A stretch of 64,000 bases of DNA from NCBI RefSeq assembly GCF_001598235.1, contig NZ_BCYO01000022.1:1-64000 (forward strand), in the 5' to 3' direction. The notes below the pieces were generated by a model, which saw nothing but the letters and a program-made list of their open reading frames with translations, did no database searches and was not told where the DNA came from. A program made the position numbers and the translations under genes. Of the stretch, positions 17,121 through 25,757 are shown one piece after another; the stretch's first letter is position 1; every line of letters starts with the position of its first letter. The DNA comes from Polaromonas jejuensis NBRC 106434. Its GTDB lineage: Bacteria; Pseudomonadota; Gammaproteobacteria; Burkholderiales; Burkholderiaceae_C.

Positions 17121-18680
17121 TCAAAAGGTGATATTGGTACGCAGTCCAACCACCGTTGAGTTGGGAATTTTTCTGGTTTGCTCCGGGTCGTTGGGGTGGA
17201 CGGCGCCGCCCCCTGGGTTGCGTGTGTACTGAAGAACACCCTGCAATTGCCACCATGGCGTCACCTGGTATTGATAGGTCGCCTCAATGAACGTCTCGGT
17301 ATTGCGCACCGGCACCTGGGTGGCATTGAAGGCGTTGTTGTCGGCGTCCAGCGCACGCGCGCCGCTGCCGACCTTGACGTAGCCCACACCGAGGCCGACC
17401 ACATCGTTGTCGCGCCCCGCGAAAGGTGCGTTCATCGTCACCCCCAGGTTGGCGCTGAAGCTGACCAGGTTGCGGTCAGCCGGCGCCGCCATCACCCGGG
17501 CGAAAAGATTGACGGCACGCGCCCCGTCTTCGCTCTCGCGCCACACCGTCTGGTCGGCCACCCCGTACACGCTGTAATTGCCCGAATGTTGCAGCGCGCT
17601 GCCGCTACTCAGGGGATCGGCGAGCGACTGCCCATTGTTGTCAAATCGGGTGTCGGCAAATTGCTGGTTGTGGTACCACGCGCCAATTTTGTAGGTGCCG
17701 GGCAGGCCGCGTTTTGCGCCGGTGTCCATTTCACCCAGCGCCGGCTGATTGTGCCCGTACTGCAGCTCAGCAATATAGAGCGTGCCGCCATGCAGGCTGA
17801 AGGTTGTGCCTCTGTTATTCGCCTTTTGCGGATCCTGGGTGGTGGTATTGGCCGGATCGCCGGCAAACGCCCCGACCAGCAAGGTGGTCGAGTTGCTCAG
17901 ACGTGAGCGCAGCCGCACGCCAAGGCTGGACAGCGGATAGGCGGGTCCTCCGGCCGGCAAATCGAGAGAGGGCACGGCCGGCCAGCCGAACGCGGTGCCG
18001 ATGAAGGTACCGGCGTACTGGCTGACCATGAACTCCTGGTCGAGGCTTTGCTGGCCGACTTTCACGTCCAGCCGGTCATTGAGCTTTTGCTGGTACCACA
18101 ACTCCCATAGTCGCGGACCGTTCAGCGCCTCAATGCCGCTGGCGGTTTGCAAGCTACCAATGTAGTCCGGAGACAGCTGGCGACCGTGAATCTGTAAGGC
18201 GCTGAGATTGAAGTTGCCCCCCTCCCAGCCACCGGCCTGCTGCGTATCCAGCCCCAGGGTCAGGGTGGTCAGTCCGTGATAAACCCGCCCGGTTTTGATG
18301 CCGCCACTGGCATTTCGCAGCCACTCACTGGTTTCGGTCAGGCCCAGGGTCACGCCGTGGCGACCCAGCACCGGACGCAGGCCGCCCATGTCGCCCAGAA
18401 GGTTGGGCCGCGTCCACAAGCCTGTCCACAGGCCTGTGGGCTGGGATTGGATGGCCAGGTCGGCCTCAGGCTGGTCCGCTGGATTGACATCCCCAGCCGC
18501 GTTTTGGGCCAACACCGGGCTGCCCAGGAACAGCGCTGCAAGGCAACCCATCGCCAAAACGGTGCGCAACTTTGTTTGGGGTCCTGAAGCGGGGGCGACA
18601 GCAATAAAAAAGCTTCGCCGTGAGCGGGCATTGTGTTCTTCTGCGCTTTTCACAAAGCGCCTGGCTTCAAATAGGTTCAT
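17121..18680 (-). CDS. OprB-family outer-membrane porin
   Basis: The 519-residue protein fits the carbohydrate-selective OprB porin family. A long N-terminus leads to a signal peptide ending at SPVLAQ. LWELWYQQKLNDRLDVKVGQ and the motif DQEFMVSQYAGTFIGTAFGW are typical of OprB. The last residues form an aromatic-terminated strand (VVGLRTNITF) as expected for outer-membrane insertion. It is first in the iron operon, 73 bases before the beta-propeller gene and behind a Fur-like site. A function in passage of iron complexes is inferred. The start may be a later Met, since the first 40 residues are unusual. Confidence 0.85.
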   Translation of the reverse strand: MNLFEARRFVKSAEEHNARSRRSFFIAVAPASGPQTKLRTVLAMGCLAALFLGSPVLAQNAAGDVNPADQPEADLAIQSQPTGLWTGLWTRPNLLGDMGGLRPVLGRHGVTLGLTETSEWLRNASGGIKTGRVYHGLTTLTLGLDTQQAGGWEGGNFNLSALQIHGRQLSPDYIGSLQTASGIEALNGPRLWELWYQQKLNDRLDVKVGQQSLDQEFMVSQYAGTFIGTAFGWPAVPSLDLPAGGPAYPLSSLGVRLRSRLSNSTTLLVGAFAGDPANTTTQDPQKANNRGTTFSLHGGTLYIAELQYGHNQPALGEMDTGAKRGLPGTYKIGAWYHNQQFADTRFDNNGQSLADPLSSGSALQHSGNYSVYGVADQTVWRESEDGARAVNLFARVMAAPADRNLVSFSANLGVTMNAPFAGRDNDVVGLGVGYVKVGSGARALDADNNAFNATQVPVRNTETFIEATYQYQVTPWWQLQGVLQYTRNPGGGAVHPNDPEQTRKIPNSTVVGLRTNITF

Positions 18681-18786
18681 AACAGTGTCGATCTCTGATG
18701 TGTGTAGATCACACTGCTGATGGAGCCAACCTCAAGCGAGGATAAGTCTGGTCAGGTTTTTTCATAGTTATGCTAATAAACATGCG

Positions 18787-18805
18787 AGTCGTTCTCATTA
18801 TTATC
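18787..18805 (-). promoter_or_regulatory. Fur-box-like site upstream of the iron operon
   Basis: On the minus strand the bases are GATAATAATGAGAACGACT; on the plus strand the string TTCTCATTATTATC resembles the core of Fur operators. It lies about 107 bases upstream of the porin start, in an AT-rich stretch fit for a promoter. This implies derepression of the porin-efeB-fbpABC operon under iron limitation. The match to the 19-bp consensus is partial. Confidence 0.6.
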
Positions 18806-18995
18806 TGCAAATTAAGCAACGTCAAGGTCTAGACTTTCCTTTCAATCGCCGCTTGAGCGAAACGCTTTCCTTCGTACTTGAGCGCGGCCTGAAATGGCGA
18901 CAACTCGGCGCAGCGTTTGCGGGTAGGGTTGGTGCGGCAAGACGGGCCGAAGGTCGGCTTTTAGCGCGATTTGGCAGATGTCAGCTTCTTGGCCG

Positions 18996-19110
18996 GGTGC
19001 GGGTCCGCGATCGATCGAAATCGACGCCACATTGCTGACGGTCAGGCTGCTGATGTCAATGTCGGGTATGGAGCGAACAGTTTGGATAGCCCTATGTCGG
19101 CAGTCAGTCT
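18996..19110 (+). repeat. dispersed repeat copy R2
   Basis: This copy shares CGCCACATTGC, GGAGC and GGCAGTCAGTCTG with R1 and R3 at matching spacing but is more diverged. It lies in a 350-bp geneless stretch (18,806-19,153) between the Fur-like site and an insertion sequence. Confidence 0.5.
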
Positions 19111-19203
19111 GAACCCGACTCAGCAGGTCTAGAATTTGACTAGGGTTTGGGTGTGAATCGCCCCGGGTTTTGAGGAGGCTCCAACCTTTGAGAAGATGGA
19201 GCC

Positions 19204-19527
19204 ATGAGAAAGTCAAACAAGTTTTCCCCCGAAGTGCGCGAACGCGCAGTGCGCATGGTGCTGGAGCACCGTGGCGAACACCCCTCCCTGTGGGCCGCCA
19301 TTGAATCGATTGCACCCAAGATCGGCTGCGTGCCCCAAACCTTGCATGACTGGGTACGCAAGCATGAGATCGATCATGGCATGCGAGATGGTGTGACCAG
19401 CGACGAACGTGAACGCGTCAAGGCCTTGGAGCGCGAGGTCAAGGAACTGCGCCGGGCCAACGAGATCCTGAAGCTGGCGAGTGCGTTTTTCGCCCAGGCG
19501 GAGCTCGACCGCCGATTCAAGTCCTGA
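19204..19527 (+). CDS. IS51-group transposase OrfA
   Basis: A 107-residue protein starting [20 protein letters not shown], with a helix-turn-helix ([20 protein letters not shown]) and a coiled coil near the end ([20 protein letters not shown]). It binds the IS ends. The T-rich GCGTTTTTCGCC near 19,481-19,492 is a good place for -1 frameshifting into orfB. Confidence 0.92.
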   Translation: MRKSNKFSPEVRERAVRMVLEHRGEHPSLWAAIESIAPKIGCVPQTLHDWVRKHEIDHGMRDGVTSDERERVKALEREVKELRRANEILKLASAFFAQAELDRRFKS

Positions 19528-19580
19528 GAGATTTCATCGACAAACATCGCGATGCCTACGGGGTCGAGCCGATCTGCAAA

Positions 19581-20432
19581 GTGCTGCAGGTTGCCCCGTC
19601 GGGGTACAGGCGTCATGCTGCACAGCAGCGCAACCCGGCGCTTCGCTGTGCGCGTGCGCATCGTGATGACACCTTGATGCCGCAGGTCCAGCGTGTCTGG
19701 CAGGTCAATATGCAGGTCTACGGCGCTGACAAGGTTTGGCATCAGTTGAACCGCGAGGGCGTTGTGGTTGCTCGCTGTACCGTGGAACGCCTTATGCGGC
19801 GCCTGGGGTTGCAAGGTGTACGGCGTGGCAAAGTTGTGCGCACCACGATCGGTGATGCCAGTGCAGCCTGTCCACTGGACCGGGTGAACCGGCAGTTCAG
19901 GGCAGAACGCCCCAACCAGCTGTGGGTGTCGGACTTCACGTATGTGTCGACCTGGCAAGGCTGGTTGTACGTGGCCTTCGTCATCGACGTGTTCGCCCGG
20001 CGCATTGTGGGCTGGCGGGTGAGCAGATCCATGCGCACGGACTTTGTGCTCGATGCCCTGGAGCAGGCCCTGTATGCCCGCCAGCCACAGCGTGCGGATG
20101 CGTTGGTCCATCATTCCGATAGAGGGGCCCAGTACATCTCCATCCGCTACAGCGAGCGTCTAGCCGAGGCCGGTATTGAACCTTCTGTGGGCAGCAGGGG
20201 CGATAGTTACGACAACGCTCTGGCTGAAACGATCAACGGCTTGTACAAAGCCGAATTGATCCACCGCCGCGCGCCTTGGAAAACCAAGGAGTCGTTGGAA
20301 CTGGCCACGCTGGAATGGGTGTCCTGGTTCAATCATCACCGACTGCTAGAGCCCATCGGCTACATTCCACCTGCCGAAGCTGAGGAAATTTACTATCGGC
20401 AAATTGCCAGTCAGGCCACCATATCGGTCTGA
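19581..20432 (+). CDS. IS51-group transposase OrfB
   Basis: The catalytic region of 283 residues from the first ATG. The same frame is open and family-like further upstream ([20 protein letters not shown] from about 19,512), so the real product is an OrfAB fusion by -1 frameshift. DDE residues lie in [26 protein letters not shown] and NALAETINGLYKAEL. The frame looks intact, so the IS may be active. Confidence 0.92.
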   Translation: MLQVAPSGYRRHAAQQRNPALRCARAHRDDTLMPQVQRVWQVNMQVYGADKVWHQLNREGVVVARCTVERLMRRLGLQGVRRGKVVRTTIGDASAACPLDRVNRQFRAERPNQLWVSDFTYVSTWQGWLYVAFVIDVFARRIVGWRVSRSMRTDFVLDALEQALYARQPQRADALVHHSDRGAQYISIRYSERLAEAGIEPSVGSRGDSYDNALAETINGLYKAELIHRRAPWKTKESLELATLEWVSWFNHHRLLEPIGYIPPAEAEEIYYRQIASQATISV

Positions 20433-20433
20433 C

Positions 20434-20889
20434 TTAAACCAACCGGCCTCCACGAAATCCGGGGCGGTTCAGTGCTCTGGACGCCAGACTCACGACCTTC
20501 GCATCCCCGGTGGCGTGCAGAATTCTTAGCTCTTGACGCAAAGATTCATTCACCGAGGCCATGGCCTGTAGCTGCTGGCGCAGGTCTAGGTTCTCTGCAC
20601 GCAGGCACTTGGCAGTCTCCCGTTCGCGTTTCAGCGCCAGTTTCAGGCTGTCTTCGCTTGCTCCTGCCTCTCGGCCGCTCAAGCGGCGGACCTCGTTTGC
20701 TATGTCGGCATACCTGTTGTGAATCAATGCTGAAGTTACGCCGACCTCACGCGCTAAGGCTGCAATAGTGGGAGCGACCTCGGTACGCTGCAATCGCGCC
20801 AGGGCTTCCCGCAGATCCGCGGTGGTTGTATCGCGACTGCGGCCGCGAATTACTTCAGGCGGCTGGAGCCGTTCTACTCTGCTTTTCAT
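20434..20889 (-). CDS. ginD: GinD-like small HTH/coiled-coil protein, C-terminus altered by IS
   Basis: A 151-residue protein of the DUF6262/TnpC type that accompanies multi-recombinase elements. An HTH-like region (TIAALAREVGVTSALIHNRY) is followed by a coiled coil (LALKRERETAKCLRAENLDL onward). In GInt islands the small fourth protein is needed for integration and excision. The start overlaps ginC by 4 bases. The final 10 residues (RPGFRGGRLV) come from the inserted IS. Rebuilding the site gives VVSLASRAPKP, close to the VVNLESKRCEKS end of the element B copy. Confidence 0.75.
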   Translation of the reverse strand: MKSRVERLQPPEVIRGRSRDTTTADLREALARLQRTEVAPTIAALAREVGVTSALIHNRYADIANEVRRLSGREAGASEDSLKLALKRERETAKCLRAENLDLRQQLQAMASVNESLRQELRILHATGDAKVVSLASRALNRPGFRGGRLV

Positions 20890-22655
20890 TGCCGTCCGAT
20901 CTCAGCGCCCAGCTGTTTCAACACGTCCTCGGCCCGTCGGAGATCCCGTTGAACCCGTTGGACTGCTGCGGGCCCCAGCTCGCTGGCCTCCTCTTGAAGC
21001 TCCAGCTGATGCGCGTGTATTGCTTCCCACGCGATTCGTTGGGAGCCGTCGATCACCGAGTCGTTGCAGGTGCCGCACCGTCCCGGCTCATACAGACCGG
21101 CTCCGCCGCAGCCGTCATCCTGTGCCAGGCACCACGAATGGCCGGTGCTGCGGATGTTGATCCAATCGGCTGTCTCTTCAATGAGGGCTTTGCGGCTGGG
21201 GAAGTCGTGGGCCCGCATAATCGCAATCCGCTGTCCAGCGCGCCCCGCCAGTGGCGTATCGGCGTTCAGCCAGCCTTCGACCAGCTCAACCTTCTGAGTG
21301 CTGATCTCAGTAAACAAGTCTTCAAACAGCGTGTCATCCTGCATTGGGTTTGCGGCATAGAGCTGTGTCATCTCGATGCTGGAGTGCTTGAACTGCTCCT
21401 TAAGGAACAGAAGATTGCCCAGGCGATGCCGTACGAACGTCCAGGCGTAAACGCGCCGGAGCTGGTGCGGTGACAGACGCCAATCGACGCCAGCGTGCGC
21501 GGCGTAACCCTTCATCCGGGCGGCCCAAGATAAGCCCGAGACTGTGCGAATCATCTGCGTCCGGCCTTCTCGACCCAGGAACAGCCGGTTGCGATCCGCC
21601 CGTGCTCCTGCGAGCACGCGCATTCGTTCGGGCACGCCGGCAGGTGACTGGTCGGCCTGCAACTGAACTACCAGGTTGTGGAGCTCCTGCCGCAAGGGTA
21701 AGGACCACCGCTCCATGACTTTTAGCACTCGGTGGCCGAGGGCAGGCATCAGGTATTCAACTCGTCCCTTTTTGGTCTTGTGTTCAATGCTCTGCACCCA
21801 GTTGTAAATCAGACCGTCCTTGCGCTCTTTGCGGCCTGCACCAACTTCAACACCTGCAATTTCTTCGCACCTCATACCGGTGAGCACGCCGAGAAGGAAG
21901 AAGCACGCATCTCTGAGCAAATTGAGCTCGCGGTCGGCCCCGGTGATGCGCAAGCCCAGGTCCCGCTCGTCGAGCATGATGTCTGCCCGTGCCAGCAGGC
22001 CCTCAGCGGTGACGTAAAGTTGCTGGAGCACTGGAGGCGGGATCAATGCTGTAACGCCTATTGAACGCGCCGGACCGGTGTGACCAGCTTGATCGGCAGC
22101 CGATGAACCGGGCCACGGATGAAATCCGAGGGAATCGACATCTTCCGACCGAAATCTGTACAGTAGTTCGATGCCCAGCAGGTTACGAACGAGCGTGCCT
22201 GGCTTGACGCGGTCGGTGGTACGCCGGTGATGGATGAACCCGGATATATGAATCGGATGCACCTGGCTCAACCCACGAACACCGAGGGCCGCGAGAAAGT
22301 TGAACAGCACAGTGAGATGCATCGTGATGGCCACGATTGACCGCGCGATAGGAGGGGTGGCCCCTGGCAAACCTTCCTTCCAATAGCGGTAGACCACTGC
22401 CTTACACCCCTCCCTGAATTGCTCAGGAACGCGCGCCCAGTCAATGCGCTTGTTGCCGGGCGCCACATTCGACTGGTCGAAATAGGGCCACAGCTCCCAG
22501 AGGTCGTCGTCGTAGCGGCTCAGAATTTGCGTGTCGCCGGCAGGGTCCATTGCAGAGCTGATGATCAGATCTGAGTGCGAAGCAGTAGCGCTTGTTGCTA
22601 GAGGCCGCAACGACAGGAATGCATGGTTAGGCACGCGCGCTCCTTGAGATGGCAT
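20886..22655 (-). CDS. ginC: tyrosine recombinase GinC (element A)
   Basis: The third recombinase, 589 residues. The phage-integrase catalytic domain shows Arg I in LTGMRCEEIAGVE, the box II HxxR in SPHQLRRVYAW, and the Tyr in FKHSSIEMTQLYAAN. A C-terminal extension (NIRSTGHSWCLAQDDGCGGAG through GRCGTC) is Cys-rich and may bind zinc. It overlaps ginB by 29 bases and ginD by 4. A later start (MDPAGDTQILS, 22,550) is possible. Confidence 0.85.
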   Translation of the reverse strand: MPSQGARVPNHAFLSLRPLATSATASHSDLIISSAMDPAGDTQILSRYDDDLWELWPYFDQSNVAPGNKRIDWARVPEQFREGCKAVVYRYWKEGLPGATPPIARSIVAITMHLTVLFNFLAALGVRGLSQVHPIHISGFIHHRRTTDRVKPGTLVRNLLGIELLYRFRSEDVDSLGFHPWPGSSAADQAGHTGPARSIGVTALIPPPVLQQLYVTAEGLLARADIMLDERDLGLRITGADRELNLLRDACFFLLGVLTGMRCEEIAGVEVGAGRKERKDGLIYNWVQSIEHKTKKGRVEYLMPALGHRVLKVMERWSLPLRQELHNLVVQLQADQSPAGVPERMRVLAGARADRNRLFLGREGRTQMIRTVSGLSWAARMKGYAAHAGVDWRLSPHQLRRVYAWTFVRHRLGNLLFLKEQFKHSSIEMTQLYAANPMQDDTLFEDLFTEISTQKVELVEGWLNADTPLAGRAGQRIAIMRAHDFPSRKALIEETADWINIRSTGHSWCLAQDDGCGGAGLYEPGRCGTCNDSVIDGSQRIAWEAIHAHQLELQEEASELGPAAVQRVQRDLRRAEDVLKQLGAEIGRQ

Positions 22656-24234
22656 GGCGGTATTGACTCCAGAATTTCAGTGGCGCCCTGCGGGCCACCT
22701 CCCTGGCCTGGATCACCAAGTCCTCGTCGAACTTGTCCAGGGTGAATTGATCAATCTGCGTTCGAATGAGCGTGAAATACTCCGCCCATTCGCGGGATCT
22801 CGTGTTTTTGCTCTCGGCTTCCAGGAACCAATAGAAGCTGAAGAGGCGGTGCAGGTCTTCGCTGGTGCCAATCACTGCGTAGCTACGGCAGCTGAAGCAG
22901 CTCAGGAAATCCGTGCAATGCGTACCGTCTTTGGGCGCCCGGTCGCCCTGAAGACTGTCCTTGCAGCGCCCCGTTGGCGTACGTTCCAGAGGCGGTTGGG
23001 TAGCTCCTTTTGCCGTGCGGTATGTGTCGGGAAGAGCCTCACCCACGATGACAGCGTTCGATCTCATCTCGTCGGTGACCGATAGGTAACTTTGGTCAGC
23101 TACCTTCGGGTCGTGGCCCATGATGGCAGCAACCGTGAAGAGGTCGCCATTGCTCAAACGCCACAGCCTGTTTTCCATCGTCTTGCGCAGGCGTGATGTA
23201 TTCAGCGCGAGCGGCCTACCATCATCGCCCAGCAGGCCGTGCCGACGCACGAAGCCGGCGATGTTGTAGCCGAGTACAGTTCCTTCCAGTCTGGTCAGCT
23301 TGCCTAGGTTCGACCTGGCTTGCGCCTGGTAGAGCCAAACATTGTCCTTGAGCTCCGGCGGGGCAATGGCCACTAGTGGCTCGGTGCGCTTGAGCAGGTG
23401 CTCGAACAGAGCGACTCCATCCATGGGAATTGACGTTGGCATCCCAATACTGCGGGTATATCGAAGCGCCTTGACCTGGGTAGCATTCCCTCGCCCTTTG
23501 AACGCCTCGATCAGGCGCATGCGCGGCATGAACGGATGTGGCTTCAGGCAGTCCCGCTTCAGTTCCAGCAATGGAGTGGTGTTCAAACCGGTTCTCATCG
23601 CAATCGCCAGTGCATACACCGTCAGGGCTTCTCCATTGGAAGCACCGAATGTTCCATTGTGCAACGCGACGACGTCAGACCGCAATGCATCTGCCAACAT
23701 GACTCGTTCGGCCTGCGAGAGCGAGGCTTTCCCCTTTTTATTGGCTTTGCTTGAGGGGAACGGGTTGGCCGGGAAGAGGCCATCGTGCTCTTCGATCACA
23801 CGCCGATCGATCAAGCCTTGCAGAACTGACTTGGTGTGGCTGTAGACGTTCTTCTGAGAGACCTCGCCACCAGGACGCTGGCCAACCTTCAGCCATGACA
23901 CGTATTGGTCCAAGTGCGTGCGCTCCAGCCCTGCGGGGTTGTCCGGGGCGCCATCGTTCACAAGGTATTCGAAGAAGTAGTTCAGCGCCTTGGCGTACGA
24001 GACCACTGAAGACGGCGCTACAGTTTTTGCTTCTACGAAGGCACGCAACTGCTGGGAGCAACCCACCACCCATTCGTCAATTCCATTTCCGAGCCACTTG
24101 CTCAAATCGATCTTGAGGGTGCCCGTCGGGTTCCTTGGAAGCGCGACCTCTGCGGATACCGACTGAGTCGCGTCCGGGTGCCCGACTATGCCAACCGGAT
24201 CGGCCGCTTTGAAGAGTTTCCGTTGTCTGGCCAT
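22627..24234 (-). CDS. ginB: tyrosine recombinase GinB (element A)
   Basis: The second recombinase. The frame is open to 24,567, but the start MARQRKLFKAAD at 24,234 matches the element B protein and lies one base after the ginA stop. It has 535 residues. Box II Arg is in SRLRKTMENRLW and the Tyr in MGHDPKVADQSYLSV. The box I segment reads RTGLNTTPLLEL, whereas the element B copy has HTGRNTTPLLEM, so the expected Arg is Leu here. A Cys-rich tail (DFLSCFSCRSYAVIG) is shared with element B. Confidence 0.83.
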   Translation of the reverse strand: MARQRKLFKAADPVGIVGHPDATQSVSAEVALPRNPTGTLKIDLSKWLGNGIDEWVVGCSQQLRAFVEAKTVAPSSVVSYAKALNYFFEYLVNDGAPDNPAGLERTHLDQYVSWLKVGQRPGGEVSQKNVYSHTKSVLQGLIDRRVIEEHDGLFPANPFPSSKANKKGKASLSQAERVMLADALRSDVVALHNGTFGASNGEALTVYALAIAMRTGLNTTPLLELKRDCLKPHPFMPRMRLIEAFKGRGNATQVKALRYTRSIGMPTSIPMDGVALFEHLLKRTEPLVAIAPPELKDNVWLYQAQARSNLGKLTRLEGTVLGYNIAGFVRRHGLLGDDGRPLALNTSRLRKTMENRLWRLSNGDLFTVAAIMGHDPKVADQSYLSVTDEMRSNAVIVGEALPDTYRTAKGATQPPLERTPTGRCKDSLQGDRAPKDGTHCTDFLSCFSCRSYAVIGTSEDLHRLFSFYWFLEAESKNTRSREWAEYFTLIRTQIDQFTLDKFDEDLVIQAREVARRAPLKFWSQYRHAISRSARA

Positions 24235-24235
24235 G

Positions 24236-25384
24236 CTACGTCTCACGCCCGAACAGGGCATCGATTTCGTCTTCCCACTGCAGTACCAACTGCGCACCCA
24301 ACTGGTTGATGAGGTGCAAGTAAATCGACGTAGTGCTGACACTGCTGTGGCCCATGCGGTCGCGCACATAGAGCAGTGGCTCACCTTCGAAGCCGACTTT
24401 CCTAAGCTTCCACAGCGTGTACGTGCCGTACGTGTGCCGGAGCATATGCGGCCGCACTCTGAAACCCACACGCCTCTCCAAGTCCGCAAAGATGTCAGTG
24501 AGAGCTGTGTCGCCGTACGGGGTGCCGTTCTGAGTAAGGAACAGGCAGCTGCTGGTTGCGCCGGCACCGGCCGCCTGTTGCCGTGATTTACGGTGACGCG
24601 CTGCGTACCACCAGAGGTCCTCCATCAGGTCATAGGGCACATCAATGGCGCGCGGTTTGTCGTATTTGAGCTTCATATCCCTTTCACTCAATGGCAAGCG
24701 AATCATTTGACCGGGCACCAAGTCTCGGCGTTTGGTTGGGTCGCACAGATACCTAACCGGGAAGGTCCTGCACTCGATCTGGCGCAATCCGCAGCGGACC
24801 ATGAGTTCGAACATCAAGCGGTGCGTGATGTTGCTCAAGACGCCAAGGCAAACCAGCACCTGGTCCATCGTGAGAAATTTGATCAGTGCTGACTTCTGCG
24901 ACAGCATCGCACGGGGCAAAGCGACCATATTCGATGACGCGTCCAGGTGCGCTAAGAAGCCTGGCGTACGAGAAACGCGGACGACCTGGTAGCGGAATGG
25001 CAACTGCCTGATCAAATCCATCTGCTGCGCCCATCGGTAGAACCGAGCAACCAGGCGCAGCCTTGCGTTGATCGTGACAGAATCAAGACCGATCTCGCCC
25101 TTGGACCAGTCGCGATACCAATCCACGATGCTCGGCATTCCCCTATCAGGGGTGGCCTGCCAATCGAGTCCGTTGGCGTCAAGGAACGCGAAGTAGTCGT
25201 AAATGTCGCGGCCATACTTGGCCCAGGTCAGTGGGCTTTGCGCCCTGCCATTGGCCGTAAGCACGTCCCACAGGAAGCTTTGTGCGGGCTCGACCGCCGT
25301 GCCGTCTTTATGAACGAGCAAAGGGAAGCCCTTGAAAGCGCGACCTTGCACGACCAGGTTTTCGTCCGAAAGGAACAACCTCAC
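24236..25384 (-). CDS. ginA: tyrosine recombinase GinA (element A)
   Basis: The first recombinase, 382 residues from a GTG at 25,384 that overlaps the stop of the small upstream gene (GTGA). This start matches the element B protein; the longer frame to 25,549 is not supported. SAM-like N-terminal domain (WAKYGRDIYDYFAFLDANG), Arg I in MVRCGLRQIECRTF, box II in RPHMLRHTYGTYTLW, and Tyr in MGHSSVSTTSIYLHL. All catalytic residues expected for strand exchange are present. Confidence 0.88.
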   Translation of the reverse strand: MRLFLSDENLVVQGRAFKGFPLLVHKDGTAVEPAQSFLWDVLTANGRAQSPLTWAKYGRDIYDYFAFLDANGLDWQATPDRGMPSIVDWYRDWSKGEIGLDSVTINARLRLVARFYRWAQQMDLIRQLPFRYQVVRVSRTPGFLAHLDASSNMVALPRAMLSQKSALIKFLTMDQVLVCLGVLSNITHRLMFELMVRCGLRQIECRTFPVRYLCDPTKRRDLVPGQMIRLPLSERDMKLKYDKPRAIDVPYDLMEDLWWYAARHRKSRQQAAGAGATSSCLFLTQNGTPYGDTALTDIFADLERRVGFRVRPHMLRHTYGTYTLWKLRKVGFEGEPLLYVRDRMGHSSVSTTSIYLHLINQLGAQLVLQWEDEIDALFGRET

Positions 25385-25677
25385 AGCCCGCTCTCCTTCA
25401 GGAGAGCCGCGGCGGGCTTGAAGTTGCAGCCATGCAGGTGCATAACCAGATCCACCGCGCCGCCGCCGCCCCGGTTGGCTCGGACATCCCAGAACTTCGG
25501 CCCAGTCAACAGCAGCTCGAACTCGGTCTGTCGAACCCGGGCGTGCCATCGCGTGGTCGCCGCTTTTTTCGCTGGCACAAAGGAAACGTCCTCCTTTGCG
25601 TAGTCTGCGACAGCAAGAAGTACGTTGCTCGCATCCAGCTTTTGCCAGCGGTCGAGTATCTGGTTATCCACACGCAT
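25381..25677 (-). CDS. small zinc-finger/primase-like protein coupled to ginA
   Basis: A 98-residue protein starting MRVDNQILDRWQKLDASNVL, behind a strong ribosome-binding site (GGGGGAGGGACT before ATG). The C-terminal half (FWDVRANRGGGGAVDLVMHL, then HGCNFKPAAALL) resembles the GxGGxAIDLV signature of CHC2-type primase zinc-finger domains, although the zinc Cys set is not visible. Its stop overlaps the ginA GTG, so it is translated with the recombinases. A homologue lies at the same place in element B. It is not one of the four named gin genes, and its role is unknown. Confidence 0.7.
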   Translation of the reverse strand: MRVDNQILDRWQKLDASNVLLAVADYAKEDVSFVPAKKAATTRWHARVRQTEFELLLTGPKFWDVRANRGGGGAVDLVMHLHGCNFKPAAALLKESGL

Positions 25678-25757
25678 AGTCCCTCCCCCGGACCCCCTCC
25701 CGCTACTCGCCTCAAAGAGGCAAATCGGGAATCCGGAGAATCTATCAGACGCTACGG

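Larger units (their letters stand above)
19154..20471 (+). mobile_element. complete IS3-family (IS51 group) insertion sequence, 1318 bp
   Basis: Terminal repeats start TGAATCGCCCCGG at the left and TGAACCGCCCCGG at the right (read inward). A 3-bp target duplication GTG flanks it (19,151-19,153 and 20,472-20,474). OrfA resembles the IS629-type OrfA, placing it in the IS51 group. It sits at the very end of ginD and replaces the native C-terminal codons. Confidence 0.9.

Noticed and set aside
22627..24567. longer ginB start at 24,567 giving 646 residues
   Set aside because: The first 110 residues overlap ginA and have no counterpart in element B; MARQRKLF at 24,234 matches the homologue start.
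24236..25549. longer ginA start at 25,549 giving 437 residues
   Set aside because: The extra N-terminus is antisense-like, overlaps most of the small upstream gene and is absent from the element B homologue. The GTG at 25,384 fits coupling and length.
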